A stretch of DNA of 64,000 bases. Origin: Pseudomonadota bacterium. Lineage in GTDB: Bacteria > Pseudomonadota > Gammaproteobacteria > Burkholderiales > Burkholderiaceae_C. Location: NCBI GenBank assembly GCA_963205115.1, contig CAUJHV010000058.1, forward strand, positions 1 through 64,000, given 5' to 3'. Position 1 is the stretch's first letter; every line of letters starts with the position of its first letter. The notes beneath the pieces are model-generated. The model did not search any database and was not told where the DNA came from. It was given only the letters and a program-made list of their open reading frames with translations. Both the position numbers and the translations under genes were made by a program. This document shows, in pieces, positions 18,207 through 26,477 of the stretch.

Positions 18207-19493
18207 ATGCCCGACCACCTCTACCAACCCGAAACCCTGGCCATCCACGCCGGCCAGATCCCCGACCGCGAGACCGGCGCGCGTGCGCTGCCGATCTACC
18301 AGACCACGAGCTTCGTGTTCGACAGTGCGGACCACGCGGCGAGCCTGTTCAACCTGCAGACCTTCGGCAACATCTATTCGCGCCTGAGCAACCCGACGGT
18401 GGCGGCGCTGGAAGAGCGTGTGGCGGCACTGGAGAACGGCCGCGCGGCGGTGGCCTCGGCTTCGGGCATGGCGGCCGAGGCGATGGCGCTGATGACCATC
18501 CTGCAATCGGGCGATCACGTGGTGGCGGCCGGCGCGCTGTACGGCGGCTCGGTGACGATGCTGGCGGTGAACCTGCGCAAGTTCGGCATCGAGACGACCT
18601 TCGTCGATGCCAACGACCCGCAAGCCTTCGCCGCCGCGATGCGCCCGAATACCCGCGCAGTGTTTGCCGAATCGCTGGGCAACCCGAGCCTGGTGGTGCT
18701 GGACATCGCTGCAGTTGCCGACGTGGCGCATGCACACGGCGTGCCGCTGATCATCGACAACACGGTGCCCAGCCCCTTCCTGTGCAACCCGCTGACGCTG
18801 GGTGCGGACATCGTCGTGCACTCGGCCACCAAGTACCTGGCGGGCCACGGCACCACGCTGGGCGGCGTGATCGTCGAATCCGGGCGCTTCCCCTGGGACA
18901 ACGGCAAATTCCCCGGCATGACCGAGCCATCGCCCGGCTACCACGGCGTCAAGTTCTACGAGACCTTCGGCAATTTCGGCTTCACGATGCGCTGCCGCAT
19001 GGAGGGACTGCGGGTCTTCGGCGCGTCGCTGTCGCCGATGAGCGCCTGGCAGATCCTGCAGGGCGTGGAGACGCTGCCGCTGCGCATGGAACGCCACTGT
19101 GCCAACGCGTTAGCCGTGGCGAGATTCCTGCAGACCGACCCGCGCGTGGCCTATGTCAACTACCCGGGTCTGCCCGATCACCCGCAGCACGCGCTGATGG
19201 CGCGGCAGATGCGCGGGGCCTCGGGGCTGCTGGCCTTTGGCGTGAAGGGCGGGCTGGAACGCGGCGTGCGCTTCATCGAAAGCGCCCAGTTCATGAGCCA
19301 CCTGGTCAATATCGGCGATACGCGCACGCTCATCAGCCACCCCGCCAGTACGACGCACCGACAGCTGGACGAGGCGCAGCAGATCGCCGCCGGCGTGCTG
19401 CCGGAGATGATCCGCATCTCGGTGGGCCTGGAGCACATCGACGACATCCTGTGGGACATCGACCAGGCCCTGGCCGCCGCCAGCCGGTCATAG
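18207..19493 (+). CDS. metY: O-acetylhomoserine aminocarboxypropyltransferase (sulfhydrylase)
   Basis: A 428-residue PLP enzyme of the Cys/Met metabolism family that makes homocysteine from O-acetylhomoserine and sulfide. Signatures are TLAIHAGQIPDRETGARALP, IYSRLSNPTVAALEERVAAL, ASGMAAEAMALMTI and VHSATKYLAGHGTTLGGV, with Lys209 as Schiff-base residue. The long insertion FPGMTEPSPGYHGVKFYE is typical of MetY rather than of MetB or MetC. The ATG at 18207 lies 114 bp after the questin-oxidase-like gene in the same direction; co-transcription is possible but not shown. Confidence 0.95.
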   Translation: MPDHLYQPETLAIHAGQIPDRETGARALPIYQTTSFVFDSADHAASLFNLQTFGNIYSRLSNPTVAALEERVAALENGRAAVASASGMAAEAMALMTILQSGDHVVAAGALYGGSVTMLAVNLRKFGIETTFVDANDPQAFAAAMRPNTRAVFAESLGNPSLVVLDIAAVADVAHAHGVPLIIDNTVPSPFLCNPLTLGADIVVHSATKYLAGHGTTLGGVIVESGRFPWDNGKFPGMTEPSPGYHGVKFYETFGNFGFTMRCRMEGLRVFGASLSPMSAWQILQGVETLPLRMERHCANALAVARFLQTDPRVAYVNYPGLPDHPQHALMARQMRGASGLLAFGVKGGLERGVRFIESAQFMSHLVNIGDTRTLISHPASTTHRQLDEAQQIAAGVLPEMIRISVGLEHIDDILWDIDQALAAASRS

Positions 19494-19499
19494 CGGTAG

Positions 19500-19531
19500 C
19501 TGGCCGGAAGCCCAGGCTCCGCGCCGGCCAG
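19500..19531 (+). terminator. hairpin after metY
   Basis: Immediately after the metY stop codon, CTGGCCGG (19500-19507) pairs perfectly with CCGGCCAG (19524-19531) around a 16-nt loop. No T run follows, so termination would need Rho or may be weak. Confidence 0.35.
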
Positions 19532-19653
19532 GGGGGCGAACCCCGGGCTTGTCCCTGGATGCGTGGCGCGCGGCGATCGCGAAAATGCCTGCGTCCCTCC
19601 AACGTCCACGACGCCGGCTCGCGCCTGTGGAGCCGCTGCAAAGGAGCCTTCGC

Positions 19654-20568
19654 ATGACGCCGATCTCCACCACGGGGCGCACACGCGGCCTTCGTCGCCT
19701 GGCCTGGATCCTGGCCGCCGGTGCCGCACTATTGGCCGCGGGCGCGCAGGCCACCAACTATTCGCTGTGGATCAACGGCCGCACGGGCGGCGGGCAGGTC
19801 GGCAACCACGCCGATTTCAGCTACTGGGGCCCGGCGACGACGGCTGCGGGCGTCAACAAGAAATCCGTCAACTGGGACGGCTACAACAACATCGCCACCA
19901 CCAACATCCACACGCGCAATGCGCTGGACTGTTATTGCACCGGCACCAACTGGTGCTACGTGGCGGCGCACTCGGCGGGCAACCTGCAGATTGGCTATGC
20001 GCTGGCGCTGTACGGTACCTCCACCCGCACGCGCAAGAACGCCACGCCGGACGCCAGCGGCCAATGCGGCGCCGCGGTGGGCGGCGGCACGCAGACGGGC
20101 TGGAACATCAAGTGGGTCAGCGTGGCCGGCGGCGCGGCGGGCGGCTCGGAGCTGGCCAATTCCGGCGACTGGGCATTGAGCGAGCCGCTGGTCAGCGACC
20201 TCAAGACCAGCACGGCGCGTGCGATGTACAACCACAACAGCACCACCGGCAAGATGTTCTACCTGTTTGCCGGCGCGTCGGGCACCTTGTATTCCTTCGT
20301 GCTGCCGGGCCAGGACGACGAGGCCATCGCCTACCACTCCAGCGGTGGTATCTCGGGCAGCGGCGGCGCCAGCTACTGCAACCCCAGCGACTGGCTGTGC
20401 AACGACCTGACACTGGGCACCGCCGCAGCGCAGGGCGGGCGGGCCAAGTGGACGAACCACTCGGTGAAATTCCGTGACGACAGCGAGCAGAAGAACCACT
20501 ACACCAAGGGCAACTGGGGCGGCATCGTCGGCGTGATGCGGGCCGACATGGTGACCAACGCGCAATGA
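19654..20568 (+). CDS. exported protein with serine-hydrolase-like AHSAGN motif
   Basis: A 304-residue exported protein. A signal peptide is obvious (RRLAWILAAGAALLAAGAQA, cleaved before TNYS), and the ATG at 19654 follows AAGGAG at 7 nt. The mature part starts with YSLWINGRTGGGQVGNHADF, reminiscent of a beta strand followed by an oxyanion-type loop, and later has CYVAAHSAGNLQIGYALALYG, which looks like a lipase/esterase nucleophile elbow (G/A-H-S-x-G). Cysteines in CYCTGTNWC and in YCNPSDWLCN suggest disulfides. Candidate acid and base residues are not certain. It overlaps by ATGA the gene for a membrane-anchored protein, pointing to a dedicated pair. No named family is recognised. Confidence 0.75.
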   Translation: MTPISTTGRTRGLRRLAWILAAGAALLAAGAQATNYSLWINGRTGGGQVGNHADFSYWGPATTAAGVNKKSVNWDGYNNIATTNIHTRNALDCYCTGTNWCYVAAHSAGNLQIGYALALYGTSTRTRKNATPDASGQCGAAVGGGTQTGWNIKWVSVAGGAAGGSELANSGDWALSEPLVSDLKTSTARAMYNHNSTTGKMFYLFAGASGTLYSFVLPGQDDEAIAYHSSGGISGSGGASYCNPSDWLCNDLTLGTAAAQGGRAKWTNHSVKFRDDSEQKNHYTKGNWGGIVGVMRADMVTNAQ

Positions 20569-21821
20569 CCCGCCGCGGCCGGCGCCTGGCGCGCGGCCGT
20601 CTGGGCTGGCCTGTTGCCGGCGCGCTGTTGGTGGTGCTGGGCGTGGTCTGGTGGGTGGTGCGCGACGGGCAGGGCGCCGATGCGGTCGGCGCGTCGCCCC
20701 CGGTATCCGCCGCAGCACCATTGCCAGCGCAAAAGCCGCAGATGGGCCCGGCTGCGGATCCGCGTGCCGCACCGGCCGCCTCGGCACCGCCCGGCCCACC
20801 GCTGACCGAAGCAGAACGGCAGGCCCGTCGCGCGCAGTGGGCGTCGCGGCTGGAGCGCGCGCAGGAGGCGCTGACCGCCTACGAGCAGTCCGCCCGCTAC
20901 CCGCACGAATCGCGGCCGGCCAGCGAGCACCCTGACCAGATGCGGCCCTTCGATCCAGTGGCAGAAGACCAGCCGCTGCGCATGCCCGGCGGCAGCGCCG
21001 CGCAGGGCGTGCGGCTGAAGACGACGCAGGAGCGCATTTTCCTGTCGGGCAACGAGTCGGCACGGGTCACGCTGTCGCTTGTCGATGCCGAAGGCCGCGC
21101 CTTGCCGCTGCGCGTGCAGCGCGCCGTGCTGCGCGAGGTGCCGCAGCCGGGCACCACCGCGCGTGCGCCGGAGTTTGCGATGGGCGTCAACGACAACGGC
21201 CAGACCGGTGATGCCGTGCCCGGCGACGGCATCCTGACGGCCTGGGTGCAGCCGCAGCAGCAGGGCTTTCAGACGGTCTCGGGCCTGGTCCGCCTGGAGC
21301 TGTGGCTCGAGTACGGCGGCCAGCCCGGCTTTTTGTACTTCGATTTCATCTTCAGCCCGGAGACGGCCGCGCGCTGGCTGCCCGGGGTGCGCGAAGAACT
21401 GCGCAACGGTTCGCTGGCCTTCTTCCTGAAAGCCGAGGTGCTGGTTCCCGGCCGCTACGTGGTGAGCGCGCGGGTGGACGACGCACAAGGCCGCACCTTT
21501 GCCGTGAGCCTGTTCAACGAGGAGTTGCGCGCCGGCACGCAGGAGATCCGGCTGCCCGTCTTCGGCAAGCTGGTGCGCGACGCGCAGCCGACGTTTCCGC
21601 TGCGCCTGCGCGACGTGGACGCCTTCCTGCTGAAGCCGGATGTCTACCCCGACCGGGTCATGCTGCCGCGCCTGGCGGGCGTGATCCACCAGTCGCGCAG
21701 TTATGCGGTGAGCGACTTCTCCGACGCCACCTGGCGCAGCGAGGAGCGCGAGCGCTACGTGGGCGAGTTGCAGCGCGACGTGGACGAGGCGCGCAAGTCG
21801 CTGGAGCGGCTGGGGCCTTGA
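20565..21821 (+). CDS. membrane-anchored protein with linker and beta-sandwich ectodomain
   Basis: A 418-residue protein translationally coupled (ATGA) to the exported hydrolase-like gene. It has an N-terminal uncleaved helix (VAGALLVVLGVVWWVV), an Ala/Pro-rich linker (about residues 45-80), a charged helical segment (EAERQARRAQWASRLERAQE) followed by YEQSARYPHESRPASEHPDQ, and then a beta-rich domain of about 260 residues. That domain contains VNDNGQTGDAVPGDGILTAW, a pattern seen in choice-of-anchor/carboxypeptidase-regulatory-like sandwiches. Topology (one helix in, long periplasmic part) is like that of lipase-specific foldases, though the Lif signature motif is absent. It ends with a short helix ERERYVGELQRDVDEARKSL. 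The inferred role is partner, chaperone or anchor of the upstream protein. Confidence 0.7.
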   Translation: MTRRGRRLARGRLGWPVAGALLVVLGVVWWVVRDGQGADAVGASPPVSAAAPLPAQKPQMGPAADPRAAPAASAPPGPPLTEAERQARRAQWASRLERAQEALTAYEQSARYPHESRPASEHPDQMRPFDPVAEDQPLRMPGGSAAQGVRLKTTQERIFLSGNESARVTLSLVDAEGRALPLRVQRAVLREVPQPGTTARAPEFAMGVNDNGQTGDAVPGDGILTAWVQPQQQGFQTVSGLVRLELWLEYGGQPGFLYFDFIFSPETAARWLPGVREELRNGSLAFFLKAEVLVPGRYVVSARVDDAQGRTFAVSLFNEELRAGTQEIRLPVFGKLVRDAQPTFPLRLRDVDAFLLKPDVYPDRVMLPRLAGVIHQSRSYAVSDFSDATWRSEERERYVGELQRDVDEARKSLERLGP

Positions 21822-21944
21822 GGCGTGGGTGCCTCGAGCCCTCGATGCCCGCCAGGCCCTGAAGCCCCGAGCCCCTTTTGGCGCACACTGGGACCTGCGG
21901 GCACGCTTGGTCGGCCCGTACCCCTTGGCCAGAGAGGAACCCCG

Positions 21945-22976
21945 ATGCCATCGACTGCCCATCCCGCGCTTCGTCCGCTTCGCCCGCTTCGTTCGTGCGC
22001 CCGGCGCACCGTGGCCAGCCTCGGCCTGGCCGGTCTGGCGGCCCTGCTGCTGCCACTGGCCGCCGCCGCGCAGGACTTCCCGCAGCGCCCCATCAGGCTG
22101 CTCGTGCCCCTGGCGGCCGGCAGCACGGCGGACATCGTCTCGCGTTTCGCGGGCCAGGAACTGGCCAAGCTGCTGGGCCAGCCCGTGGTCATCGAAAACA
22201 AGCCCGCGGCGGGCGGCACGGTGGCCATGGGCGACCTGGCACGCGCCGCGCCGGACGGCTACACCATCGCGTTCGCGTCGCAGGGAACGCTGGTCTTCAA
22301 CCAGGCCATCTACAACAAGCCGGGCTACGACTCCATCAAGGACTTCCGGCCGGTCACGCTGATCGGCGGCGTCTCCAACGTGATGATCGTGCCGCCGGCC
22401 AGCACCGCACGTGCGCCAGCCGACATCGTGACGCAAGCCAAGGCCAAGCCGGGACAGGTGACGTTTTCATCCGGCGGCGCGGGCACCAGCCACCACCTCT
22501 CCGGCGTGCTGTTCGCGCGCCAGACAGCCACGGACCTGCTGCACGTGCCCTACAAGGGCGCGCCGCAGGGCATCCTGGCGGTGATGAGCGGCGAAGTGGC
22601 GGTGGGCTTCTTCAACACGCCCACGGTCATCAGCCAGGTCAAGGACGGCAAGCTGCGCGCGCTGGGTGTCACCAGCCTGAAGCGCTCACCCCTGCTGCCG
22701 GATGTGCCCACGCTGGACGAGCAGGGCATCAAGGGCTACGAGGTCAACACCTGGTTCGGTTTTGTGGCCCCAGCGGGCACCCCGGATGCCGTCGTCGACA
22801 AGCTGCACCAGGGCTTCACGCGCATCTTTGCCAGCCAGGAAGCCAAGGACAAGCTGGTGCCGATGGGCTTCGATCTGGCGCCGGCGACGTCACCGGCGGC
22901 CTTCGCCAAGATCGTCGCGGACGACCTGCAGCACTGGGTGCCGGTGGTGAAGGCATCGGGGGCGAAGGCGGATTGA
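21945..22976 (+). CDS. Bug-family (tripartite tricarboxylate) periplasmic solute receptor, orphan
   Basis: A 343-residue periplasmic binding protein. The start at 21945 has AGAGAGGAA upstream; a long signal peptide ends around LPLAAAAQDFPQRP. The Bug signature is complete: RPIRLLVPLAAGSTADIVSR at the front, VVIENKPAAGGTVAMGDLAR, then HVPYKGAPQGILAVMSGEV. No TctA/TctB membrane genes are nearby, the usual situation for the expanded Bug receptors of Burkholderiales. Ligands of this family are carboxylates, so specificity is unknown here. It stands between the exported hydrolase pair and a minus-strand LysR gene. Confidence 0.93.
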   Translation: MPSTAHPALRPLRPLRSCARRTVASLGLAGLAALLLPLAAAAQDFPQRPIRLLVPLAAGSTADIVSRFAGQELAKLLGQPVVIENKPAAGGTVAMGDLARAAPDGYTIAFASQGTLVFNQAIYNKPGYDSIKDFRPVTLIGGVSNVMIVPPASTARAPADIVTQAKAKPGQVTFSSGGAGTSHHLSGVLFARQTATDLLHVPYKGAPQGILAVMSGEVAVGFFNTPTVISQVKDGKLRALGVTSLKRSPLLPDVPTLDEQGIKGYEVNTWFGFVAPAGTPDAVVDKLHQGFTRIFASQEAKDKLVPMGFDLAPATSPAAFAKIVADDLQHWVPVVKASGAKAD

Positions 22977-23159
22977 CGGGCGGGCAGGGGCGCGGCGGCG
23001 AACCTGGCGCCGGTGAGCCGCTTCGACATCCTCGCCACCGCGCTGAAGGCGGCCGGCAACGACGGCGTCTACTGGACCAACTGACCGGACGCGGCGTTGA
23101 CGGCGACGGCCAGGACCGGGCGCCAGGCCACTTCGCGCCGCAGGTGGGCGGTGCGACGT

Positions 23160-24032
23160 TCAGACGACCGTTCGCACCCACTCCCGGAACGACTTCAACG
23201 GCTCCCTCTGCGCCCGCAGTGGATCGCAGATGAGGTAGTAGCCGAACTCCGTGCGGGCCACGTGGTCGACCGGCCGCACCAGACGGCCGCTGCTCAGTTC
23301 GTCGCGGGCATAGGCGAGTTGCGCGATCGCCACGCCCAGGCCGTCGGCCGCCGCCTGAAGACAAAGCGCCGCGTTGGCCAGCACGACGTTGCGGTCTGAG
23401 GATGCCGGGGCAATGCCCGCCGACTCGAACCAGGTCGGCCAGCCCTCGGGCCGCAGCATCGAGTGCAGCAGCTTGGCCTGCAAAAGATCCCTCGGCTCCC
23501 TGATCGTCGCGGCCTGGACGGGTGAGCACACGGGCACGAAGGCCTCGTCGAAGAGATGATCGAATTGGACGTCGGTCCACTCGCCCGTGCCGTGGCGCAC
23601 GACGAAGTCGGCATTGTCGAGGTGCAGATCCTCGGGGCGCGCCACCGTGGCGATCTCGACGTCGATGTCGCTGTGGACGGCATAGAAGCCCGCCAGCCGG
23701 GGCACCAGCCACTTGATCGCGAAGCTGGGCAGGACCTTCAGCCGCAGCCGACGCGGATTGGCCGCTTCGACGGCCTCGCCGATGGCCGCCTCGATGCGGT
23801 CGAACAGATCGGCCAATCGAACGGCGAGCCGGCCGCCAGCCTCGGTCAGCTCCACCTCGCGCCCGGACTTGCGCAGCAGCGCGATGCCCATCGTCGCCTC
23901 GAGCAGCTTGATCTGCTGGCTGACCGCGCCGGGCGTGATGTGCAACAGATCGGCCGCGCGGCTGATGCCGCCGGCGCGGTGAACGGCGTCGAACACGCGC
24001 AAAGGTCCGAGCAGGTTGCGCAGTTTGTGCAT
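23160..24032 (-). CDS. LysR-type transcriptional regulator of the adjacent catabolic cassette
   Basis: A 290-residue regulator. The N-terminal winged helix RVFDAVHRAGGISRAADLLH followed by ITPGAVSQQIKLLEATMGIALL is a textbook LysR DNA-binding domain. The effector domain starts around LKVLPSFAIKWLVPRLAGF and resembles the GcvA/AmpR-like subgroup. The ATG at 24032 is chosen from the family-like MHKLRNLLGPLRVFDAV; upstream in-frame sequence is not conserved. It is divergent from the DUF35-thiolase-SDR-Bug-CaiB genes, with a T-N11-A palindrome in the 105-bp gap, so it probably controls them in response to the pathway substrate or an intermediate. Confidence 0.93.
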   Translation of the reverse strand: MHKLRNLLGPLRVFDAVHRAGGISRAADLLHITPGAVSQQIKLLEATMGIALLRKSGREVELTEAGGRLAVRLADLFDRIEAAIGEAVEAANPRRLRLKVLPSFAIKWLVPRLAGFYAVHSDIDVEIATVARPEDLHLDNADFVVRHGTGEWTDVQFDHLFDEAFVPVCSPVQAATIREPRDLLQAKLLHSMLRPEGWPTWFESAGIAPASSDRNVVLANAALCLQAAADGLGVAIAQLAYARDELSSGRLVRPVDHVARTEFGYYLICDPLRAQREPLKSFREWVRTVV

Positions 24033-24041
24033 CGAAGACAG

Positions 24042-24056
24042 TTTAGGGCCGCTAAA
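24042..24056. promoter_or_regulatory. candidate LysR-box between the LysR gene and the catabolic cassette
   Basis: TTTAGGGCCGCTAAA is an inverted repeat (TTTAG/CTAAA) that contains the classical T-N11-A spacing. It sits in the divergent intergenic region 10 bp from the LysR start codon, where autoregulatory LysR recognition sites usually lie. No promoter hexamers are convincing. Confidence 0.45.
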
Positions 24057-24137
24057 GGGTCGCCAGAAACTTTGGAATGACCTGACGGGTGCCGCGGCCG
24101 ACACTCTTTTCATCCCGAATGCCATGGAGATCCGCCC

Positions 24138-24518
24138 GTGAGACCGACCCCGCGTACCGACTCGCACATCCGCGCGACCGAGGGTGGGCTGCTGCTGGTC
24201 GCCACGCGCACCGCACGCCAACCGCAGCTGCAGTTCCCGCCTGCGCAGTTCGCGCACGGCGACGAAACGGTGGAGGAAGTGCCCCTCGGTCCGCTGGGCA
24301 GGCTCTACACCTACACCGTGGTGCACCCCGGCAAGGACGCCAAGCCGTACGCGCTGGCGATGGTCGACTTCGAGCCGGGCGTGCGCGCCTTCGGCCGACT
24401 CGTCATCGGTGACGGTCAATCGCCACACATCGACAGCACGGTCCGTGTGGTGCCCTTCGAACTTCCCGACGGCAGCGCGGACTACGCGTTCGAAGCCGTG
24501 ACGGGCGAGGCGCCATGA
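24138..24518 (+). CDS. DUF35 OB-fold protein lacking the zinc ribbon
   Basis: A 126-residue partner protein of SCP-x-type thiolases. The C-terminal OB-fold portion is recognisable (LGPLGRLYTYTVVHPGKDAK, YALAMVDFEPGVRAFGRLV). The N-terminal region normally bearing a four-cysteine zinc ribbon keeps the pattern up to QLQFPP but contains no cysteine at all, so no zinc can be bound. The start is a GTG at 24138 with GGAGA upstream. The stop overlaps the thiolase start by ATGA, in line with a DUF35-thiolase complex. Likely the first gene of the LysR-controlled operon. Confidence 0.85.
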   Translation: MRPTPRTDSHIRATEGGLLLVATRTARQPQLQFPPAQFAHGDETVEEVPLGPLGRLYTYTVVHPGKDAKPYALAMVDFEPGVRAFGRLVIGDGQSPHIDSTVRVVPFELPDGSADYAFEAVTGEAP

Positions 24519-25651
24519 GTGAAGCCAAGATCGTTGGCGTCGGCATCACCGACTTCGGCCGCTTTCCCGAACTGACCGAGGAGGCGCTGGCCCAGTCCGC
24601 GATCCTGGAGGCGCTGGCAGACGCCGGCGTCGGCATCGGTGACATCCAGGCCTTCTACTGCGGCAATGCGATCGGCGCCTCGCTGCCTGGCCAGCGCGCG
24701 CTGCGCGAGCTGCACACCGGCGGCCAGGCCGTCTACAACATCGACAACGCTTGCTCCAGTGGGGCGACCGCGCTGAATGCAGCGTTGGCCGCGCTGAAGG
24801 CCGGCCAGTACGACACCGTGCTCGTGTTCGGCATGGATCACCTGAGCAGCCTGGGCGGCGGCCCGCTGCCCTTGGGCAAGGCCGACTGGAACAATCGCCG
24901 CGGCATGATCATGCCGGCGCTCTATGCGATGCGCGCCATGCGCTACCGCCACGACCACGACGTGCCGCTGGCCGCGCTGGCAGACGTGGCGGTGAAGAAT
25001 CGCCGGCACGGCCTGCTGAATCCGATCGCTACCTTCTGCAAGCCGACCACGCGCGAGGAGGTGCTGGCCTCGCGTCCGATCGCCGAACCGCTGACGCTGC
25101 TGCAGTGCTGCCCGGCGGTCGTCGACGGTGCCGCCGCCTTGGTGCTCAGCACCCAACCTTCCAAGGGTCACGTGGCACCGGTGCGGGTGCGCGCCTCGGT
25201 GGTCCAGTCGGGACTGTTCGAACTCGCCCCGGTCGACATGACCGAAGCCGAGATCACCGCACGCGCCGCGCGCCTGGCCTACGAACAGGCCGGCATCGGC
25301 CCGGACGAGCTCGACGTCATCGAGCTGCACGACGCGTTCACGATCAGCGAACTGCTCTATTACGAGGCGCTGGGCCTGTGCGAACGCGGCGAGGCACCGC
25401 ACCTGCTCGCCAGTGGTGCCACCACGCTGGGCGGCCGCGTGCCGGTCAACCCGAGCGGCGGCCTGATTGCCAAGGGACATCCGCCCGGCGCCACCGGCGT
25501 CGCCCAGATCGTCGAGCTGTGCGAGCAGCTGCAGGGCCGCGCCGGCAAGCGTCAGGTCGACGGCGCGCGCATCGGACTCTCGCAGGTCACCGGCGGGGGC
25601 ATCTGGGGCGTCGACCACGCCGCTTGCTCGATTCACATCCTCTCCCTCTGA
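24515..25651 (+). CDS. SCP-x-type thiolase (acyl-CoA acyltransferase)
   Basis: A 378-residue cytosolic thiolase-fold enzyme. The nucleophile is in NIDNACSSGATALNAALAAL (Cys80) and the catalytic His in IAKGHPPGATGVAQI. The second cysteine motif of classical thiolases is replaced by SQVTGGG, as in SCP-x/lipid-transfer thiolases. These work with DUF35 proteins, matching the gene upstream (ATGA overlap). Probable role: thiolytic or retro-aldol cleavage of a branched or cyclic acyl-CoA in the pathway encoded by this cassette. It is followed after 14 bp by an SDR gene. Confidence 0.9.
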   Translation: MSEAKIVGVGITDFGRFPELTEEALAQSAILEALADAGVGIGDIQAFYCGNAIGASLPGQRALRELHTGGQAVYNIDNACSSGATALNAALAALKAGQYDTVLVFGMDHLSSLGGGPLPLGKADWNNRRGMIMPALYAMRAMRYRHDHDVPLAALADVAVKNRRHGLLNPIATFCKPTTREEVLASRPIAEPLTLLQCCPAVVDGAAALVLSTQPSKGHVAPVRVRASVVQSGLFELAPVDMTEAEITARAARLAYEQAGIGPDELDVIELHDAFTISELLYYEALGLCERGEAPHLLASGATTLGGRVPVNPSGGLIAKGHPPGATGVAQIVELCEQLQGRAGKRQVDGARIGLSQVTGGGIWGVDHAACSIHILSL

Positions 25652-25665
25652 GATCCGGGTCTTCC

Positions 25666-26445
25666 ATGCACACAGCCGCTTCGAACATGCCGACATCCCT
25701 GCGCGGCATGACTGCGATCGTCACCGGCGGTGCCAAGGGCATCGGCCTGGGCATCGCACGGGAACTCGCGCGCCACGGTTGCCGCATCGCGATCTGGGAC
25801 ATGGACCAGGCCGCGCTGCTGGAAGCGACCGACGAGATCGCCGCCCTCGGTGCAGAGGTGCGCGCCAGCCAGGTCAACGTCGCCTCGCAGGACCAGGTCG
25901 AGGCCGCAGTGACACAGTTGCGCGCCAGCTTCGGACGCATCGACGTGCTGGTCAACAACGCCGGCATCGGCGGTGACAAGCTGGTCACCAAGATGGACCT
26001 GGACTTCTGGAAGAAGGTGATCGACGTCAACCTGACGTCGCAGTTCATCTGCTCCAAGGCCGTGATCCCGACGATGGTCGAGCAGAACTTCGGCCGCATC
26101 GTCAACATCTCGTCGCGCGCCTGGCTCGGCAACCGCGGGCAGGCCAGCTACTCGGCGTCGAAGGGTGGCGTGGTGAGCTTTACGCGCAGCCTGGCGCTGG
26201 AGTTCGCGCGCAACGGCATCACCGCCAACGCGATCGCCCCTGGCATCGTGGAGACACCGCTGTTCGCGACGCTCAAGGACGAGCTCGTCGACGGCCTGAA
26301 GAAGAGCGTGCCGATGCAGCGCATCGGCCAGCCCGAAGACGTCGCGCAGGCCGTGCGTTTCTTCGCCGAACCGGCGTCCAGCTACATCACCGGCCAGCTG
26401 TTGTATGTCTGCGGTGGGCGCAGCCTGAGCAGTCCGTCGGTCTGA
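25666..26445 (+). CDS. short-chain dehydrogenase/reductase
   Basis: A 259-residue classical SDR: nucleotide-binding TGGAKGIGLGIA near residue 21, NNAGIGGD, catalytic Ser in NISSRAW and Tyr162-x3-Lys166 in YSASKGG. It probably oxidises a beta-hydroxyacyl-CoA or alcohol intermediate. The ATG at 25666 is 14 bp after the thiolase stop and precedes a short linker to the Rossmann strand. A diverged fragment of a paralogue of this gene is found at 32029-32095. Confidence 0.92.
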   Translation: MHTAASNMPTSLRGMTAIVTGGAKGIGLGIARELARHGCRIAIWDMDQAALLEATDEIAALGAEVRASQVNVASQDQVEAAVTQLRASFGRIDVLVNNAGIGGDKLVTKMDLDFWKKVIDVNLTSQFICSKAVIPTMVEQNFGRIVNISSRAWLGNRGQASYSASKGGVVSFTRSLALEFARNGITANAIAPGIVETPLFATLKDELVDGLKKSVPMQRIGQPEDVAQAVRFFAEPASSYITGQLLYVCGGRSLSSPSV

Positions 26446-26477
26446 CCGACCGCACAACCCCTCTAAAGAGACAACAC

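Noticed and set aside
17052..19097. A 681-codon minus-strand frame opposite the questin-oxidase-like and metY genes
   Set aside because: No recognisable domain and it crosses two good plus-strand genes; judged an antisense shadow.
20565..21821. Assignment as a lipase-specific foldase
   Set aside because: Topology is similar but the conserved Lif motif is not found and the ectodomain is beta-rich, so only the analogy is kept.
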